From Nannochloropsis oceanica (lineage: Eukaryota; Sar; Eustigmatophyceae; Eustigmatales; Monodopsidaceae): DNA of 64,000 nt. The translations under genes and the position numbers were made by a program. This document shows positions 46,361-57,532 of this stretch, in pieces; the stretch's first letter is position 1, and each line of letters starts with the position of its first letter. The DNA lies in NCBI GenBank assembly GCA_004519485.1, contig CP038128.1, positions 575,001 through 639,000 on the forward strand, written 5' to 3'. Below the pieces are notes generated by a model. It ran no database searches. It was not told the origin of the DNA and saw only the letters and a program-made list of their open reading frames with translations.

Positions 46361-49300
46361 CTTCAGGATAATCACCCCTTTTCCCTTCCCTCCCCTCTCC
46401 TTTCCCTCCCCCCCCCTCTCCTTCCGTTACTCACCTGCAAGATTGAATCCACCCGCTTCCCCCCTCTTGAGCCCCCCAACAACGAAAAGCCCACGAAGTA
46501 CTCTTTCGGAGCCATCATCTCAATGTACACCGCACATGCCTTCTTGACCACCACGGTAAATTGCGGATTCTGTAGAAATGTTGATAGCCCCAGGCGTCCT
46601 CCTGCCGTTTCTCCTCCCCACGTCCCCTCCATCCGCGTCACCGTCGGTGGTAAAACTGGCGTCGGTTGCAGCGAGAAAGGGGCTGTGGACAAGACAGTGA
46701 GCGAATAACGGACGTCACGTTTCTTTTCGTATTGAGAGAGAACCACAGCATAAGTGCCTGGATCTAAAGTTTCTACATCGAAACGAACGAGATTGTGCGG
46801 ATTGTTGGAGTAAAGGCCGCGGACAAAGCAGTCTTCGTTGACAGGATAGATGATACGACAACGCGCAGGGTTTCTATGAAAGTTCCCAACGTCCGATTTG
46901 TAGACATGCAATGTGAGATAATCACCCCCGCTGTTACTGCCGTTGCTGCTGATGGTGCTGTTGCTTTCACTCAGCTCGTCCCGGCTTTGAGTGACGTGGC
47001 GGGAGAGAAGGAGCCAGACTGAGGAGGAGGATGAGGAGGATGATGAAGCCTTGCTTTTGTCGACCTTCAGCAAGTACTGCGGATTCTGTGGTGATGGGGA
47101 GGAGCAAAGAAGAGAGGGAGCAGGGCTCATGTCAGTGAATAAACGGAGAAAGGGAAAGAGAATCAAATAGGGAAGAAGGACATGTTACATGCTTCCAAGG
47201 TGAAGCACGTCTCTTCTCCCAAGCCCCCCGCCTCCCTCCCCCCTCTCTGTCCTCCTCTCCCTCTCCCACTTTCTCTCTTTCTGTCCCCCACGCACCTGAC
47301 TATAACTAAACATGTCATTCGGCGGTCCCTGCTCCTTGGGCCACAGAGCATGATGGGTTGTCTTGTGGGAAAACAACCCCGGGCGCCAATTTAAAAATAT
47401 GGAGGAAAAATACTTGCGGACATCCGCCCAGGCGATCCAACCTACACCATCATCTTTCTTTTGTGCCGCACGGGGATCATAGCCCAGAGCTTGGCAAAGG
47501 GCAGGCGTCCAACAGGCAGTGTCAGCAGCACAGTAGGGCCCGCGCCAACTCTTGCGACGCCAGGGGTTTTTGACGAGGAGGAAACGTTGTCCACCCAAGA
47601 CTTCCCTCACGCTCAGCACAGCGTAGGCGTGGGAAGGGACTAGACCGAGGCGATCGGCCTCCGTTTCGTTCATTGGGCTGGTAGCGATGGTCGTCAGACA
47701 GTCGCCCAGCTCGGACGCGGATCGGAGGCGGGCCCACGCTCGCTCGGCCGGTTGGCGATGATCTAGTACAGGGGGACCCCTCCCATTACCACTACTGCTG
47801 CTGGTGTTACTACTGCTGCTGTTGCTGCTCCTCCTTCGACTCCTACTCCCCCCTACACCCCGACCTCCTGTGCGCGACGTGCTGCTGCTCCCTCCCTCGT
47901 CCTCGAGCCAGAATATTTGCTCCGGCACCCAGCCCGTGAGCATCTGCATGTCCACACCACTATTGCTACCTGGGAAATCGTAAGAGCCCCCCGAGAGCTT
48001 CATCGCTGCCTTCTCCACAATACTCACCCACAGCTCCGTCCTGTCGGATGACGAGGAACACAGAAGTTCTCCCTGCTTATCGACAGGCAAGAGATCGTCC
48101 ACCACCACCTTGCGCAAGCAGCCATTGGCCCATAGCTTGACGATGTATTTCCCACTGGGGTTGTAGATCGGTACGCCCTGTCCGTCTTGAGGGTATATAA
48201 TCTTGGTGATCAACCGGGTGTGGAACCGTTGTTCAAACGCCGCGCAAATACAAAGCGAGGCGACAAAGGAGCAATCAGGGACCATGTCCTGCTCGATAGA
48301 ATGAGGAGTAATCGATCGAATCATCCGTGGGCCCTGCGCTGTCCCTGGCGCTCCCTTGATGAATTCATGCGGTCTCCTCCACCCGCCAAGTCTTGCCGCT
48401 TGCTTAGGCGACAAAGGGAGCAAACCTTCGGGGTCCGTGAAAGGACGAGGGTAATGAAATTGTTCTCTTAGCTCCTCTCCCTCCATCCAAGGCAGAAATG
48501 TTCGTCCGTTGATGATAGAACTTTTTCGAAGCACCTCGATCTCGGCGGGAGTCAGGTCAGTCGCAGAACGGGCTCGGGAGGAAGGGAGAGAGGAAGGGGT
48601 GGAGAGGGAGGGGTTGCTGTAGGGCAAGGTGGAGGTGGGCGGGAGGGGGAGGTCTAAGAAATCAGTGGAGAATGCTGGGGCGGGAACAGTGGCGTGAGTG
48701 GTGGTTGTTGAGGGTGAAGATCGTGGCCGCTGTTGCTGTTGCTGCTGCTGAGAGGGTGATAGGGGTGGTCGCTGCTTTTTCTTGAGGATTTCAACGCGAT
48801 CCAGGATAGAATTGACACGGCCCTTGATAAAATGGGGGAGAATATAGAAGATAATAGTCAGTCAACGCAAGGTTATCAACGATGATGTCCAAGAGGGTCA
48901 CTTCGCGCATCAATGCAATCTCAATCAATACCTCTTCTAAACGAGCACAAAGGTTAAAGTCTCCTTCCCCTTCAAAGAGCCAAGACGCATGCACACATAC
49001 CCTTAGCGCCACATCTTGCACCTCGTCGTTGCATTGAAGCTTCATGGAGCCCAAATACAATTCCACAGCTTCGAGGTATGCGCCTGCAACTGCTTCGTCT
49101 TGGTCGTCGGTCGCTGCCTTGCTCCTGCCGGCATCCAGGGCCTTGGCCTCGGTCCATCGCCTGTCCGCCACTGTCGCTTTCAATGTTGCCAGTCGCTTGC
49201 CATACTCGCGCATCTTGCTTTCCACGAGAATTTTCCTCGAAACATCTGATTCGCGGTCGTAGCATTGCTGGAAGAGGTCTATGGCCGCCTCATATTGGAG

Positions 49301-49420
49301 CACGGTTCGGTCCTCCGCCCTTGTCTGTCCCTTTTCCTCCTTTTCAAGCCTGTCCAAGGCAATGGCTCGTTCCAACGCCGCAAAGGCATCGTCGTAAAGC
49401 GCCGACAATGACGCCGCCAT
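45522..49420 (-). CDS. CAPN7: Calpain-7-like cysteine protease (MIT domain, two C2-like domains)
   Basis: Calpain-7 is the ESCRT-linked calpain (PalB/Rim13 type): its MIT domain binds ESCRT-III and it cleaves regulators. Exons 49420-49001, 48822-47296, 47085-46435 and 46217-45522 all join in phase 0, giving 1097 residues. Residues about 1-80 are the MIT domain (AASLSALYDDAFAALERAI to SKMREYGKRL). A second helical block and a Gln/Ser/Pro-rich linker follow. The protease begins about residue 215 (SSIINGRTFLPW). The catalytic triad is complete: Cys in DMVPDCSFVASL (about 323), His in SHAYAVLSVREV (about 538), Asn in VKNPWRRK (about 560). YDFPGSNSG and LTGWVPEQIFWL are also CAPN7-like. Two calpain-type beta-sandwich domains (about 650-866 and 867-1097) make up the C-terminus, each with NP.(Y/F).(L/I).V and PGTYAVVLSQYE or TGTYAVVLACYN. 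Short Ser and Arg/Ser runs interrupt the protease. Confidence 0.95.
46313..46358. repeat. (CT)n dinucleotide repeat in a calpain intron
   Basis: About 22 uninterrupted CT units inside the third intron of the calpain-7 gene (46434-46218). It reads as (AG)n on the coding strand. Confidence 0.9.
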
Positions 49421-49958
49421 ATTCCCCGTGCAGAGGCCACGGCTTGTTTGTGTGACCCTTGTGGCGTGAGAGTGGAGGGGATTGCGTCATACAAGGTGTG
49501 CCGCACGATAAGAAACGTCTAATGTAGGGCAAGGCAATGACAACGTAGAATATATTTCTGCGTTTGTATTCGTTGTATTTACGGGCTTATTGGGCAGTCG
49601 TGGGTTGTATAAAGGTGGCATTTGCATGCCTGAAGGTATGCGCCACCATGGAGACGCGGCGAACATCATGACGAGATCAGGCGAGAAGATCGGGAGCCTT
49701 CAAGTAAGAAGGAACAGACCTGAAAGCCACGAAAAGATGCGACGACAAAATAGTTCCCCCTCCCCATTCAACGCCTTCTTCTTATTCTTTTCCTGCTTCT
49801 CCCTCTGCTCTCGCTTGTCTGCACTGACTATTTTTTTCCTCTGCTTCTCAGTCATTCTCCAACCACACTGCCGGCGCTCACCAGCCGACAAAGACCCACC
49901 CCTTTTCTTCAACATAACACATTTTTCATCGATCCACTTGCTCCTGATCTTTCTCAAT
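49421..49958. other. Intergenic spacer
   Basis: 538 nt between the calpain start and the next stop, both on the minus strand. It should hold the calpain promoter. The plus-strand frame 49590-50009 overlaps this and the next gene and looks like antisense noise. Confidence 0.5.
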
Positions 49959-50714
49959 TTAATCCTCCTCCTCCCCTTCCAACTCTTCGGGTGGGTTATC
50001 AGCATTTAGGGCCGTGTGTTCGACAAAGCCGCCCGTGAGTAGTTGTTTGTGGTAAATCTTTCCATACTCCACGTCCTTCCCTTCCTCTATCCTTGCCAAC
50101 CGTGTCTCCGCCTCCTCCGCTGCCCATTCCTGTAATTCGAAAAGTGCGTTTGTTTGTCGAAGTGAGAACAAGAACGGTGTGTCACCGTATTTTCTTTGGT
50201 AAAGTGAGAACAAGTACGGTCTACTAACGTACTTTCACGCTCATGCACGAAGAGAGAGGGCCAAAGAGGTTGGAGAAAGGTCGCATCATAGTCGCCAATT
50301 TCGCACGCAACTACTATCAAAGTAAAAGAGTCAGCCAAACATGATTTTCTACCGGCCGAAGCACTGCACTATCCGTCCAATCCCAGCCGGGTGCTTTATC
50401 CCACCCAACGCACAACCCCACCGGCACCCAACACATACCTTGATACGGGTCTCCGGCGCGCTGGAAAGCCCGATGACAAGAATAAAGAGCGTGGACCAGT
50501 ATACTATGCTTGTAATTGGCTCCCAGATCTCCACCTTTCGCGGGCCGGGGCCCTCGTTGAACAGGAACGCTTGCTTGGGTTGGGAAGGGTGAGGAGCAGG
50601 AGAGTGTCCGCCGCCTCCCATCATACGTCGGGCGGGCTGGCGCAAGGTAGCAGGTGGTTGCCTGCTCAGGCCCCGCAGAGCCACGGTGCCTGCGGAGCGC
50701 GCTGCAAACAACAT
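49959..50714 (-). CDS. Probable mitochondrial complex I ESSS/NDUFB11-like subunit
   Basis: A small protein of 148 residues from two exons, 50714-50439 and 50129-49959, joined in phase 0. The N-terminus is Arg- and Ala-rich without acidic residues (MLFAARSAGTVALRG..), as in mitochondrial presequences. A Gly/His/Pro linker and EIWEPITSIVYW lead into one membrane span (STLFILVIGLSSAP). Next comes ETRIKEWAAEEAETRLARIE and an acidic C-terminus (PPEELEGEEED). One span followed by Pro-(E/D)-T-x-I-x-x-W-A-x-x-x-A is the arrangement of the ESSS/NDUFB11 subunit of NADH dehydrogenase. The match is by pattern and short, so the family call is likely but not certain. It could be another single-span inner-membrane protein. 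Confidence 0.6.
50160..50220. repeat. Direct repeat in the ESSS-like gene intron
   Basis: Two 19-nt copies, 50160-50178 and 50202-50220, differ by one base (AAGTGAGAACAAG A/T ACGGT) and start 42 nt apart. They lie in the intron just upstream of the second exon of the gene at 49959-50714. Function unknown. Confidence 0.8.
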
Positions 50715-51198
50715 GGTGTTTCTGTGCGATGTGTTGACGGTGTGCGGGAGGGGTGGGCGTGAGGACGACCGATGTGAGTGAGACGGTAGGTCATGATGCT
50801 CCCGGCTGTTTGTTGTCTTAGAGTTTTGCGTGGCTCCCCTGTCCATGCCATCCATCTCCTGCAAGCAGCACCTCAACCAGCATGTAAATTATGAGCAGGA
50901 AGATGGGAAGACAGAATAGAAGTAGACGCGGACAAGCAGACAAGCAAGACGACGACAACTGCGACTATGAGTTTCGGTGCTTTTCTCCGGGTATGATAAT
51001 GTGCAACGCGCATCCACGCACATCTTTCGTGTTTCTTTCTTTCGAAAGCAAATCCTAGAGAAAGGAAAGATGCAACGATAAAGCCCCTTTCTAAGAAAAT
51101 CTTTTACATTGATTTTTTCGTTCATTTCTTTCCCTGTCAACACATAAACAGAAATTTGTACACCTTATCTCTTTCATGACGTATCGAACTACACTGAT
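50715..51198. other. Intergenic spacer, AT-rich
   Basis: 484 nt between the ESSS-like start and the next stop, both on the minus strand. The part from 50990 to 51190 is AT-rich and probably 3' UTR of the TOM1-like gene. No gene seen. Confidence 0.5.
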
Positions 51199-52213
51199 TT
51201 AGATCGCACCTTGGTATGCTGAGGCCGTGCTCTCACTGCTCGTCGATGGCGTGGTCGCCGCTTCGATTGGCGTATAAATCCCCATCAATCCCAATACCCC
51301 CTTTCCTCCCTGTGCATCCCTCCCCTCCTTCACCACCACATTCATCCACGGATGCTGCTGTTGCTGCTGCCTTCCTCCCTTTCTTCCCGCCCCAAATCCC
51401 CTCCCTCCTCCTCCTCTTCCATCACTGCTCCCATTCAACTTATAAAATGCACTGGCCAGGGCAGCAGAGTGGCTGGCCCTGTCATACACATTACCAGCAC
51501 CACCTCCTGTGCCTCCTTGGCCGTTTCCCGGCTGCCCGCTCCCAATTTTAGTGTAGGGTACACTGTCTAAATAAGGGTAGGCAGAGGAGAGATGATGTGA
51601 CGCCATGCCACTGCCGGACTTACGCTTGTGCAGCACCGCTAAAATGACGATGGAGGGTAGAAGCTCCCAGAGAGGGTAGAGAAGGGCATCGAAGGTATCC
51701 GCGTTTATTTGAGGTGGGTAACCAGCGGCAGCTACCCAGGTGGACAACAACCCCGACGCCACTCCCAGATAATATGCCACGTGCACGAAAAACGCCAGCC
51801 CACACAAGACGCACAATGCAATCAACCGTCGTCGCACCACATAAGGCAGGGCCATCTTGGAAAATCTAAAGGCGTACTTGAACCAAATCAAGGTCCACAG
51901 TATATACGACACTCCCAACAGAACAAACAGTGCCTGCAGCACTTGCCCACCGCTCAACACTCGACTCCCCCCCATGATCACAATCAGCAGAAAACCTACA
52001 TACAACAGTCCATTACTAATCAGAAAGGCAGGTCTTAGCCGAGGGAAAGGGGCTCCAGTGGCGGTGTGACTGAGCTGGGCCCAAAAAAGGATGAGCAAGC
52101 CGTAGGTGGTAAGGAAGAAGAGATCAGGAACTGTGCGGACCAGAGCACAGGTCCACGAGCTAGGGCAGCTGTATTCCGCGAACAGCAGTGTTTCCGCCAG
52201 GAGGCAGATGCAT
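51199..52213 (-). CDS. TOM1/TOM3 (THH1)-like multi-span membrane protein
   Basis: Plant TOM1, TOM3 and THH1 are seven-span tonoplast proteins of unsettled biochemical role, hijacked by tobamoviruses. The main exon, from an acceptor at 52214/52213 to 51199, encodes about 338 residues. It holds spans including CICLLAETLLFA, LFFLTTYGLLILFWAQLSHTA, LISNGLLYVGFLLIVIM, QALFVLLGVSYILW, RRLIALCVLCGLAFFVHVAY and a last one, LYPLWELLPSIVILAVLHKRK. The FWA..H..... LRP and E..PS..(V/I)L..L.KR patterns are the TOM1-family marks. The C-terminal 110 residues are Gly/Ser-rich and loosely conserved. The 5' end is not solved: a hydrophobic frame SSWLIWNVAQFALLLS at about 52336-52289 joins in phase 2 through a weak GTGGCT donor, but I found no in-frame ATG before it. 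The span given covers only the secure exon. Confidence 0.7.
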
Positions 52214-52640
52214 CTGGTTGGGGGTGAGGGGAGTGGGTGGTCGCGGGGGGGAAGGGAGGGGGAGGTAGGTGAGCATGTTCAAAAGCCACGAAAGAAGCAG
52301 GGCAAATTGCGCGACATTCCAGATCAGCCATGATGATTTCAACGTGACGGAATTACAATAAGAACGAGGGCATTATAGAGCACACACAAACACAAGCAAG
52401 CCAAAGCCCCAAACACCACTCAGGAGGCATCACTCTGTTTTACAAGGACATATACAACGCTGCTCCCACCGCTCTCCAGCAGCTTCGACGACACGTCTGC
52501 ACTTTCCACAATCCCTTCAACCCTGCGCATCCTCGCCTTTTTTCCGCCTTACCTTGCCACATTAGCCACGAGGAGCAAGAGGTGGATCCGTCGTCTCATC
52601 TCAGTCCCCGCACTCGAAGTGGCCGCATCGACATCCTCCT
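52214..52640. other. Divergent region, 5' ends unresolved
   Basis: This region should contain the first exon of the TOM1-like gene (minus strand, near 52290-52340) and the 5' part of the unknown plus-strand gene that follows. Two long plus-strand frames run from about 52430 to 52660, but neither has an upstream ATG that I can justify. Confidence 0.4.
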
Positions 52641-53242
52641 TTGACCGCACGATCTCTAAAAGACACAGACCAGCAGCACCGAGAAAAAGGCCTGCGTCTG
52701 GTAGGAGTAGCCTTTCTCTCATTATTTATGTGTTGGTGCGCCCTGTGTGGTTATAGGGCGGGAGTAGGTTTTGTTGATAAGTTTATCGATGATGCCTGGT
52801 CTGATGGTGCCGCCGAGGCGGTGAGCTTTCCCACCCTCTATATGCAGAGACGACCCTGGCCGTGTTATAGTCCTAACTCGCGATTCCTCGTTTTCGCTCC
52901 CTCTCCCTTCCCTGCTTCAGACGACCCGCATCCTTACGGCCCTCCAACTCTCCAGCAGCCCAACCTGTCTTTTCCTCCCTCCTCCCAGCCAGCACCTCAC
53001 CTACCTACCCTTCAGCTTAGCACAGCACTTAGGTTATTTCTCTTACGGTCGACGCGTGCGCTTGTCTGGATGGCTTGGTATTGGAGTTCTTCGTCGATGG
53101 GTGGGACGTGGACGCGTTCAAGGACCGCAGCAGAATTTGGAACGATGACGGGCGGGCCTTGGCTCTGCTAGTTTGCTTGGGAGCTGAGCTGAATGGAATG
53201 GAGATAGAAGTGAGCGAAAGCTTGTCAATGCAAGCATATTGA
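52641..53242 (+). CDS. Unknown protein with one membrane span
   Basis: I do not recognise this gene. Frame 52641-52820 encodes SLKDTDQQHREKGLRLVG, then a hydrophobic span (VGVAFLSLFMCWCALCGY) and AGVGFVDKFIDDAWSDGAAEA, ending at a GTGAGC donor. An acceptor at 53031-53032 opens exon 53033-53242 in matching phase 0: VISLTVDACACLDGLVLEFF, then VDGWDVDAFKDRSRIWNDDG, LALLVCLGAELNGMEIEVSE and a TGA stop. The second exon reads like a globular acidic segment, not translated noise, which is the main reason to call it. The true start is not fixed (52641 is a TTG); an upstream exon is likely. The next gene begins shortly after on the same strand. Confidence 0.4.
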
Positions 53243-53413
53243 GGATGTTCGGTGTCAACACATATGTGTAATTGTGGTTTATACCAATGCACAGACACGA
53301 GGCGGCGAGAGCCGTTGCCTCCTGACAATTCCTTCCTCAGCCTCCCCACCCCATCCCCACCCCCCCATACCTCCAGTGGATATCTGTGTGAAATTTATCC
53401 ACACAAGCGCAAA

Positions 53414-54434
53414 ATGGACGACGGGAGGGATTGGAAGAATGACGGCAGAAGCCAGGAGCCGGCCTTCATGTCACCTCCTGCAGGACGATGCGACACTCAA
53501 CCCCCCCTCCAAAAATACTCCGCTAAACGCTTCACTGGCTGTCAAGATAGATGGCTATCGCAGGACAAGGACGAGGACAAGGAAGACAAGGAAGAGGAGG
53601 AGGAAAATGCCTGGGATGCTATGGACCGAGAAACCGAGGCCTTGATAATGAGAGAGCTGCGCAAGGACGAGGAGTCTCTTTATGACGATGCCGCTGCCTC
53701 CGCACCCATTCCAAGACCGACTACACCTTCGGAAGCTGAGATCTTACTACCGACTTACAATAACAACGATAGCAATGATGACCCTGAGGCTCAGTTCTGG
53801 GCCATGCATCGCGCGCAGCAGGCGGAGACGGAGCGCAAAGCCTTGGAGAAGGAGGCTAATTTCATCAGGGAGTGGTGTTCTGCATTTGTCCATCTACGAG
53901 TGGTTGGCCAAACAATCCCTCCTCCTCCTTTTTACCCTCCGCCTCCTCCATCTAAATTTGAAGATAAAGTGGAGATACTTGCGAGGTAAAAATTAGTGAT
54001 AGTGTTGTGTAAGCGATTTGACACTCATGTAGTGCCACGATTCTCACGTACATACATACATACATACACACAGTCACGGCAATGGCGGCCAGGCGGATAA
54101 TTTGGGCCATGGGGGTCATCCAAATCGTCAGGCACGCAAGCCACTCGGGGGGAACAACAGCTGCAGCACATCAACTGAAACAAAAGTGGATGAAGAGACG
54201 ATCTCAGTCCAGCGCGAGGAGCTTCTAGCGAGGCTGCTGGAGGGCGTGTGGCAAGACTGGCTTACTCTGCTCGAGAAACCCCTGGCACAGATGATGACAC
54301 AAAAGGATTTCAACGAGCATATAAGATGTGACCAAGAAAGACAAATTAGTCGAGGAGAGGGAAAGATGTGTGTAGAAGGCCATTGCAGTAGTGGGGCAGC
54401 CACGACATCGCCCAAACGGAAGTTGAACACGTAA
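53414..54434 (+). CDS. Unknown charged, acidic protein
   Basis: No family is recognised. Exon 1 (ATG at 53414 to 53985) and exon 2 (54074-54434) join in phase 2 at AG/GTAAAA and CACACAG, giving 310 residues. Another in-frame ATG at 53264 would add 50. Exon 1 is very acidic and Lys-rich (DKDEDKEDKEEEEENAWDAM, DRETEALIMRELRKDEESL), with a helix QFWAMHRAQQAETERKALEK and a Pro-rich end (IPPPPFYPPPPPSKFEDK). Exon 2 has a helical segment LLARLLEGVWQDWLTLLEKP and a basic end (SPKRKLNT). The composition suggests a cytosolic or nuclear protein with coiled-coil parts; no catalytic motif is visible. The 88-nt intron contains a (CATA)n stretch. Confidence 0.5.
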
Positions 54435-55754
54435 GAAGAGAACAGAGGAGGCACAACCACATAAAAATGCATATGATTGGTTCTCCAAATTTTCGTTCCC
54501 CCCACAACCTTGCAACCGGCGCATCGGTCGTAGCCTTGGCAACAAGGTTATGAGGCACAGGAGGGTGAAATTATTTCCGTCAAACCTTTGTTGGTTTCAT
54601 AGATTGCTTTACAATTCGTTGTTGTGACAAATGGGAAGAGGTAGGACTCCATTTCCACAGTCCATAAGACCTCAGCGCCCTGGTCATTGGGTTCGATGTT
54701 TTGAACGGTACAGTGTCGGACTGCTTCGGCACGCGCCACAAAAAGCCTTCCTCTCAAATAAAAAAAGTCAAGTTGACCTCTTGCCTCAAAGTGTCCCCCT
54801 CCCCCCTCCAACAATGATAATAGAAGGGCACGCATCCTTGAATCATTTTTTTAAATTGAATTTTCAGGCATTAACATGCGGGGTCGGCGTCGGCCGACGG
54901 GGAAAAAAACAACGTTGAAGATGTGATGTACACCATACCCAGTGTTCCACTGGTGGTGCTCAACCCAGCAGGCCTAGCCTACGTACCACAAAAACAACTC
55001 ATAATCAACGCTTACAGACGCCACGGAACATTTTCAACACAAGGGGCATGATGGACATCCAAATCGAGCGGTGCGAGCGCTTTTAGCATCATCCGTCGCC
55101 CTCGCGGCACACCATCTTCCACACGAAATGCGCCCAGTGGCCAAGGGCTGCATGGCCTATTAGGAGAAGACCACGATAATGGCATCGCAGCATTTGTCCT
55201 GACTGCTCTTTTTGGCTGACGGCACCATCTATTGAGGATGGCCAATACTGCCTGCTGCGCGCCGCTGCAATCCCCACAGGCGGTGATAACCCTCCGATAG
55301 ATGGCCCCCCACAGGAGACCAGCCCCGCGGAATGAGAAGCAAGAGTTCCACAGGCCTTTTAGACCACGGTGGACTATTTATGCCTGGTACTGGGCGCAAG
55401 CAATGGGCATGGCAGACCCCACCGTATTTAATTATAAATCTTCTCTCTCTCATCTATGCGTTGAAAGCAGCCCTTGTGTCTTTTGCTTCGTGTAGAGCAA
55501 GATTTGAGTACAGTCGATATAGGTGGCAATAATTATGAACAAAACGCTTGCTTTCCTGTTGATCTCGAAAATGTGCCCACGCTCCAATCCCAACATGCTC
55601 CACACACTCACTCAGTTGTTGGTAACTGTATTCCTGTCCACCATCCCACACCCCTTCCGTCATATATCCCCTTTATATCCCCTTTACGTCCAACACACAG
55701 TACCGCAGCGGAAAATAGGACTATACTCGTTTTGTGTCGTACACCCAGCACGTC
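54435..55754. other. Intergenic, no supported gene
   Basis: About 1.3 kb. The longest frame, 54548-54835 on the minus strand (about 95 codons, no ATG at its start), is rather protein-like (QLDFFYLRGRLFVARAEAVR) but has no partner exon that I could place. A short plus-strand stretch at about 54914-55048 is open without an ATG. The end nearest 55754 is the likely promoter of the CRT-like gene. Confidence 0.45.
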
Positions 55755-57532
55755 ATGGTGGATGAAGGAACGCCTCTGCGGCTTTCGGTCTCGACGTCAA
55801 CAACAACCGCCTCTAGCAGTAATACACCCGGTGGTGGTGGAACGACCCCAACCCGTCGGCCCTCCTTTCTGACCAGTAAGCCTCCACCCTCCCGCCCCGA
55901 GGAACCCGAGACGGCGGTCAAGAAAACGAGCAAGGCGGTCAAGTTGGCTATATATGTCTTTGGTAGGTTTTCAATTTTCTTCAATTCGTCTCTCGTTCCT
56001 GCCGCTTGCTTCTAGCAACCTCAACTTTTAGCACCACGACCCGACATATATCACGAGCTCGGCCGTTTCGGCATAATTAGATCTCTTGTTCATGAACCTC
56101 TCATCTTGTTTTCGGTCTCATTCATTTTCATCTCACTCTTCTTTTCTCCTCCACGCTAAACACAGCCTCGACATTCACCGCGGCCGCTAACGCCGTCTGG
56201 TTCAAAAAAATGCTCAACGCCTATCGACCCAATTTCGAGTTTTTCGGGAACCAATTTAATGTCTTCCTCTACGTCCTCATGGCCGCTGCCGTCGTTGTGC
56301 ACAAGCGCCTCCGACACGGCGCACACTGGTGGCACAAGCAAGACCTTCCCCTGAACGTGCTGTGTTTTATGGGTTTTCTAGACGCGACTGGTTCCATTCT
56401 GTCGACGATGGGCGGCGCCTACACAGCTGGGGCGGTACAGATACTACTGAATCAAGTAATCATCCCCATGACGCTTGCCCTATCGTTCATTTTCCTTGGG
56501 CAACGCTTCACGGGCGCACAAACCCTTGGAGCGCTCACCATTTTCATCGGCGCCGGCATCGCGGTTGTCCCTTCGTTTATGCCCAGAAAGGCCAGGACTG
56601 CGGACAGCACTAGCAGCAGTGTTGTTGATGGCCCTCCGACAAGCACGGTTACGGGAGTCTTGTTGTTTTTTTCTAGTATCTTGCCCGGGGCCTTTTCCAA
56701 CGTGTACAAAGAGTGGGGCTTCGCTCAATACCACGTTGACCTCTACTATCTCACCACCAGCGTCTCGGCTATCCAGGTGCTTCTGGGTTTTGTGTTCTTG
56801 CCCGCTTTGCAGCTGCCGGCGTTTGGAGGAGTGCCGTTGAAAAGCATACCACAGCAATTCACATTGGGGTTTCAATGTTTCCGGGGGATAAACACCCTCC
56901 CCGGTGATGACTGCAAAGACGCCTGGAGCACCATGTGGATTTACGTCTTGGTCAATTTCCTGTTTAATGTGCTGCAGCTTTTGATTACCAAGCATGGTGG
57001 GGCCACCTTGTTGGTGATCTCGGCGGCCTTGGCGTTACCAGTGACTAACTTTGCGTTTTGCATGCCTTGGATTATGGGAGAGGATACAGAACCTTTCAAC
57101 CCTTATGATGCTGTCGCTCTTGTTGTGGTCCTCCTCGGCTTCCTCTTATACAGCGCCTGGGATGATTTCGTGGACCGTCACAAACAGCGCAAGAGGCTGC
57201 CCATGCAATTTTCTGCTGGCTCGGTCATGTACATGCGGGAAAGGGCTGACTCGGATCCTTCTACACCTGGCTATACGCCTCTTCGCGTTGAGCCACCCAA
57301 GCGTCGAGGTAGCATTGATTTACAAGTCAATCGATCGGCGACCAATGAGGGTGGGAGCAACGGGAATGGATTTGGGTCTCGCTTATTGACGCCATCTAAA
57401 GCGATCCCGATTCTCTTGCAGCAGCAGCAGCAGCGACGGCGGGGGGAGGCGCAGGGAGGGGTGGGAGTTGGGGGAGGCTACTCGTATCAAATAAATGTGG
57501 TGGGAGAGGTGGTTGGGACTGTAAGTATATAG
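55755..57532 (+). CDS. CRT-like transporter (chloroquine-resistance-transporter/CLT family)
   Basis: CRT-like proteins belong to the drug/metabolite transporter superfamily: PfCRT sits on the digestive vacuole and plant CLTs export thiols from plastids. Exons 55755-55962 and 56166-57532 join in phase 1 to give 524 residues. A soluble N-terminus of about 70 residues leads into ten or so spans: STFTAAANAVWFKKML, FGNQFNVFLYVLMAAAVVVH, CFMGFLDATGSILSTMGGAY and AVQILLNQVIIPMTLALSFI. The family signatures FSNVYKEWGFAQYHVDLYYL, GFQCFRGINTLPGDDCKDAW (the CF.G.N....D.C motif) and WIYVLVNFLFNVLQLLITKH with a following ATLLVISAALALPVTNFAF are clear. The last 100 residues are soluble, Gly/Gln-rich. The cargo and membrane cannot be read from sequence; no clear plastid presequence is present, so a vacuolar or lysosomal site is as likely. 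Confidence 0.88.

Noticed and set aside
49590-50009. 139-codon plus-strand frame with a hydrophobic stretch
   Set aside because: It overlaps the well-supported second exon of the ESSS-like gene on the other strand and has no homology I know.
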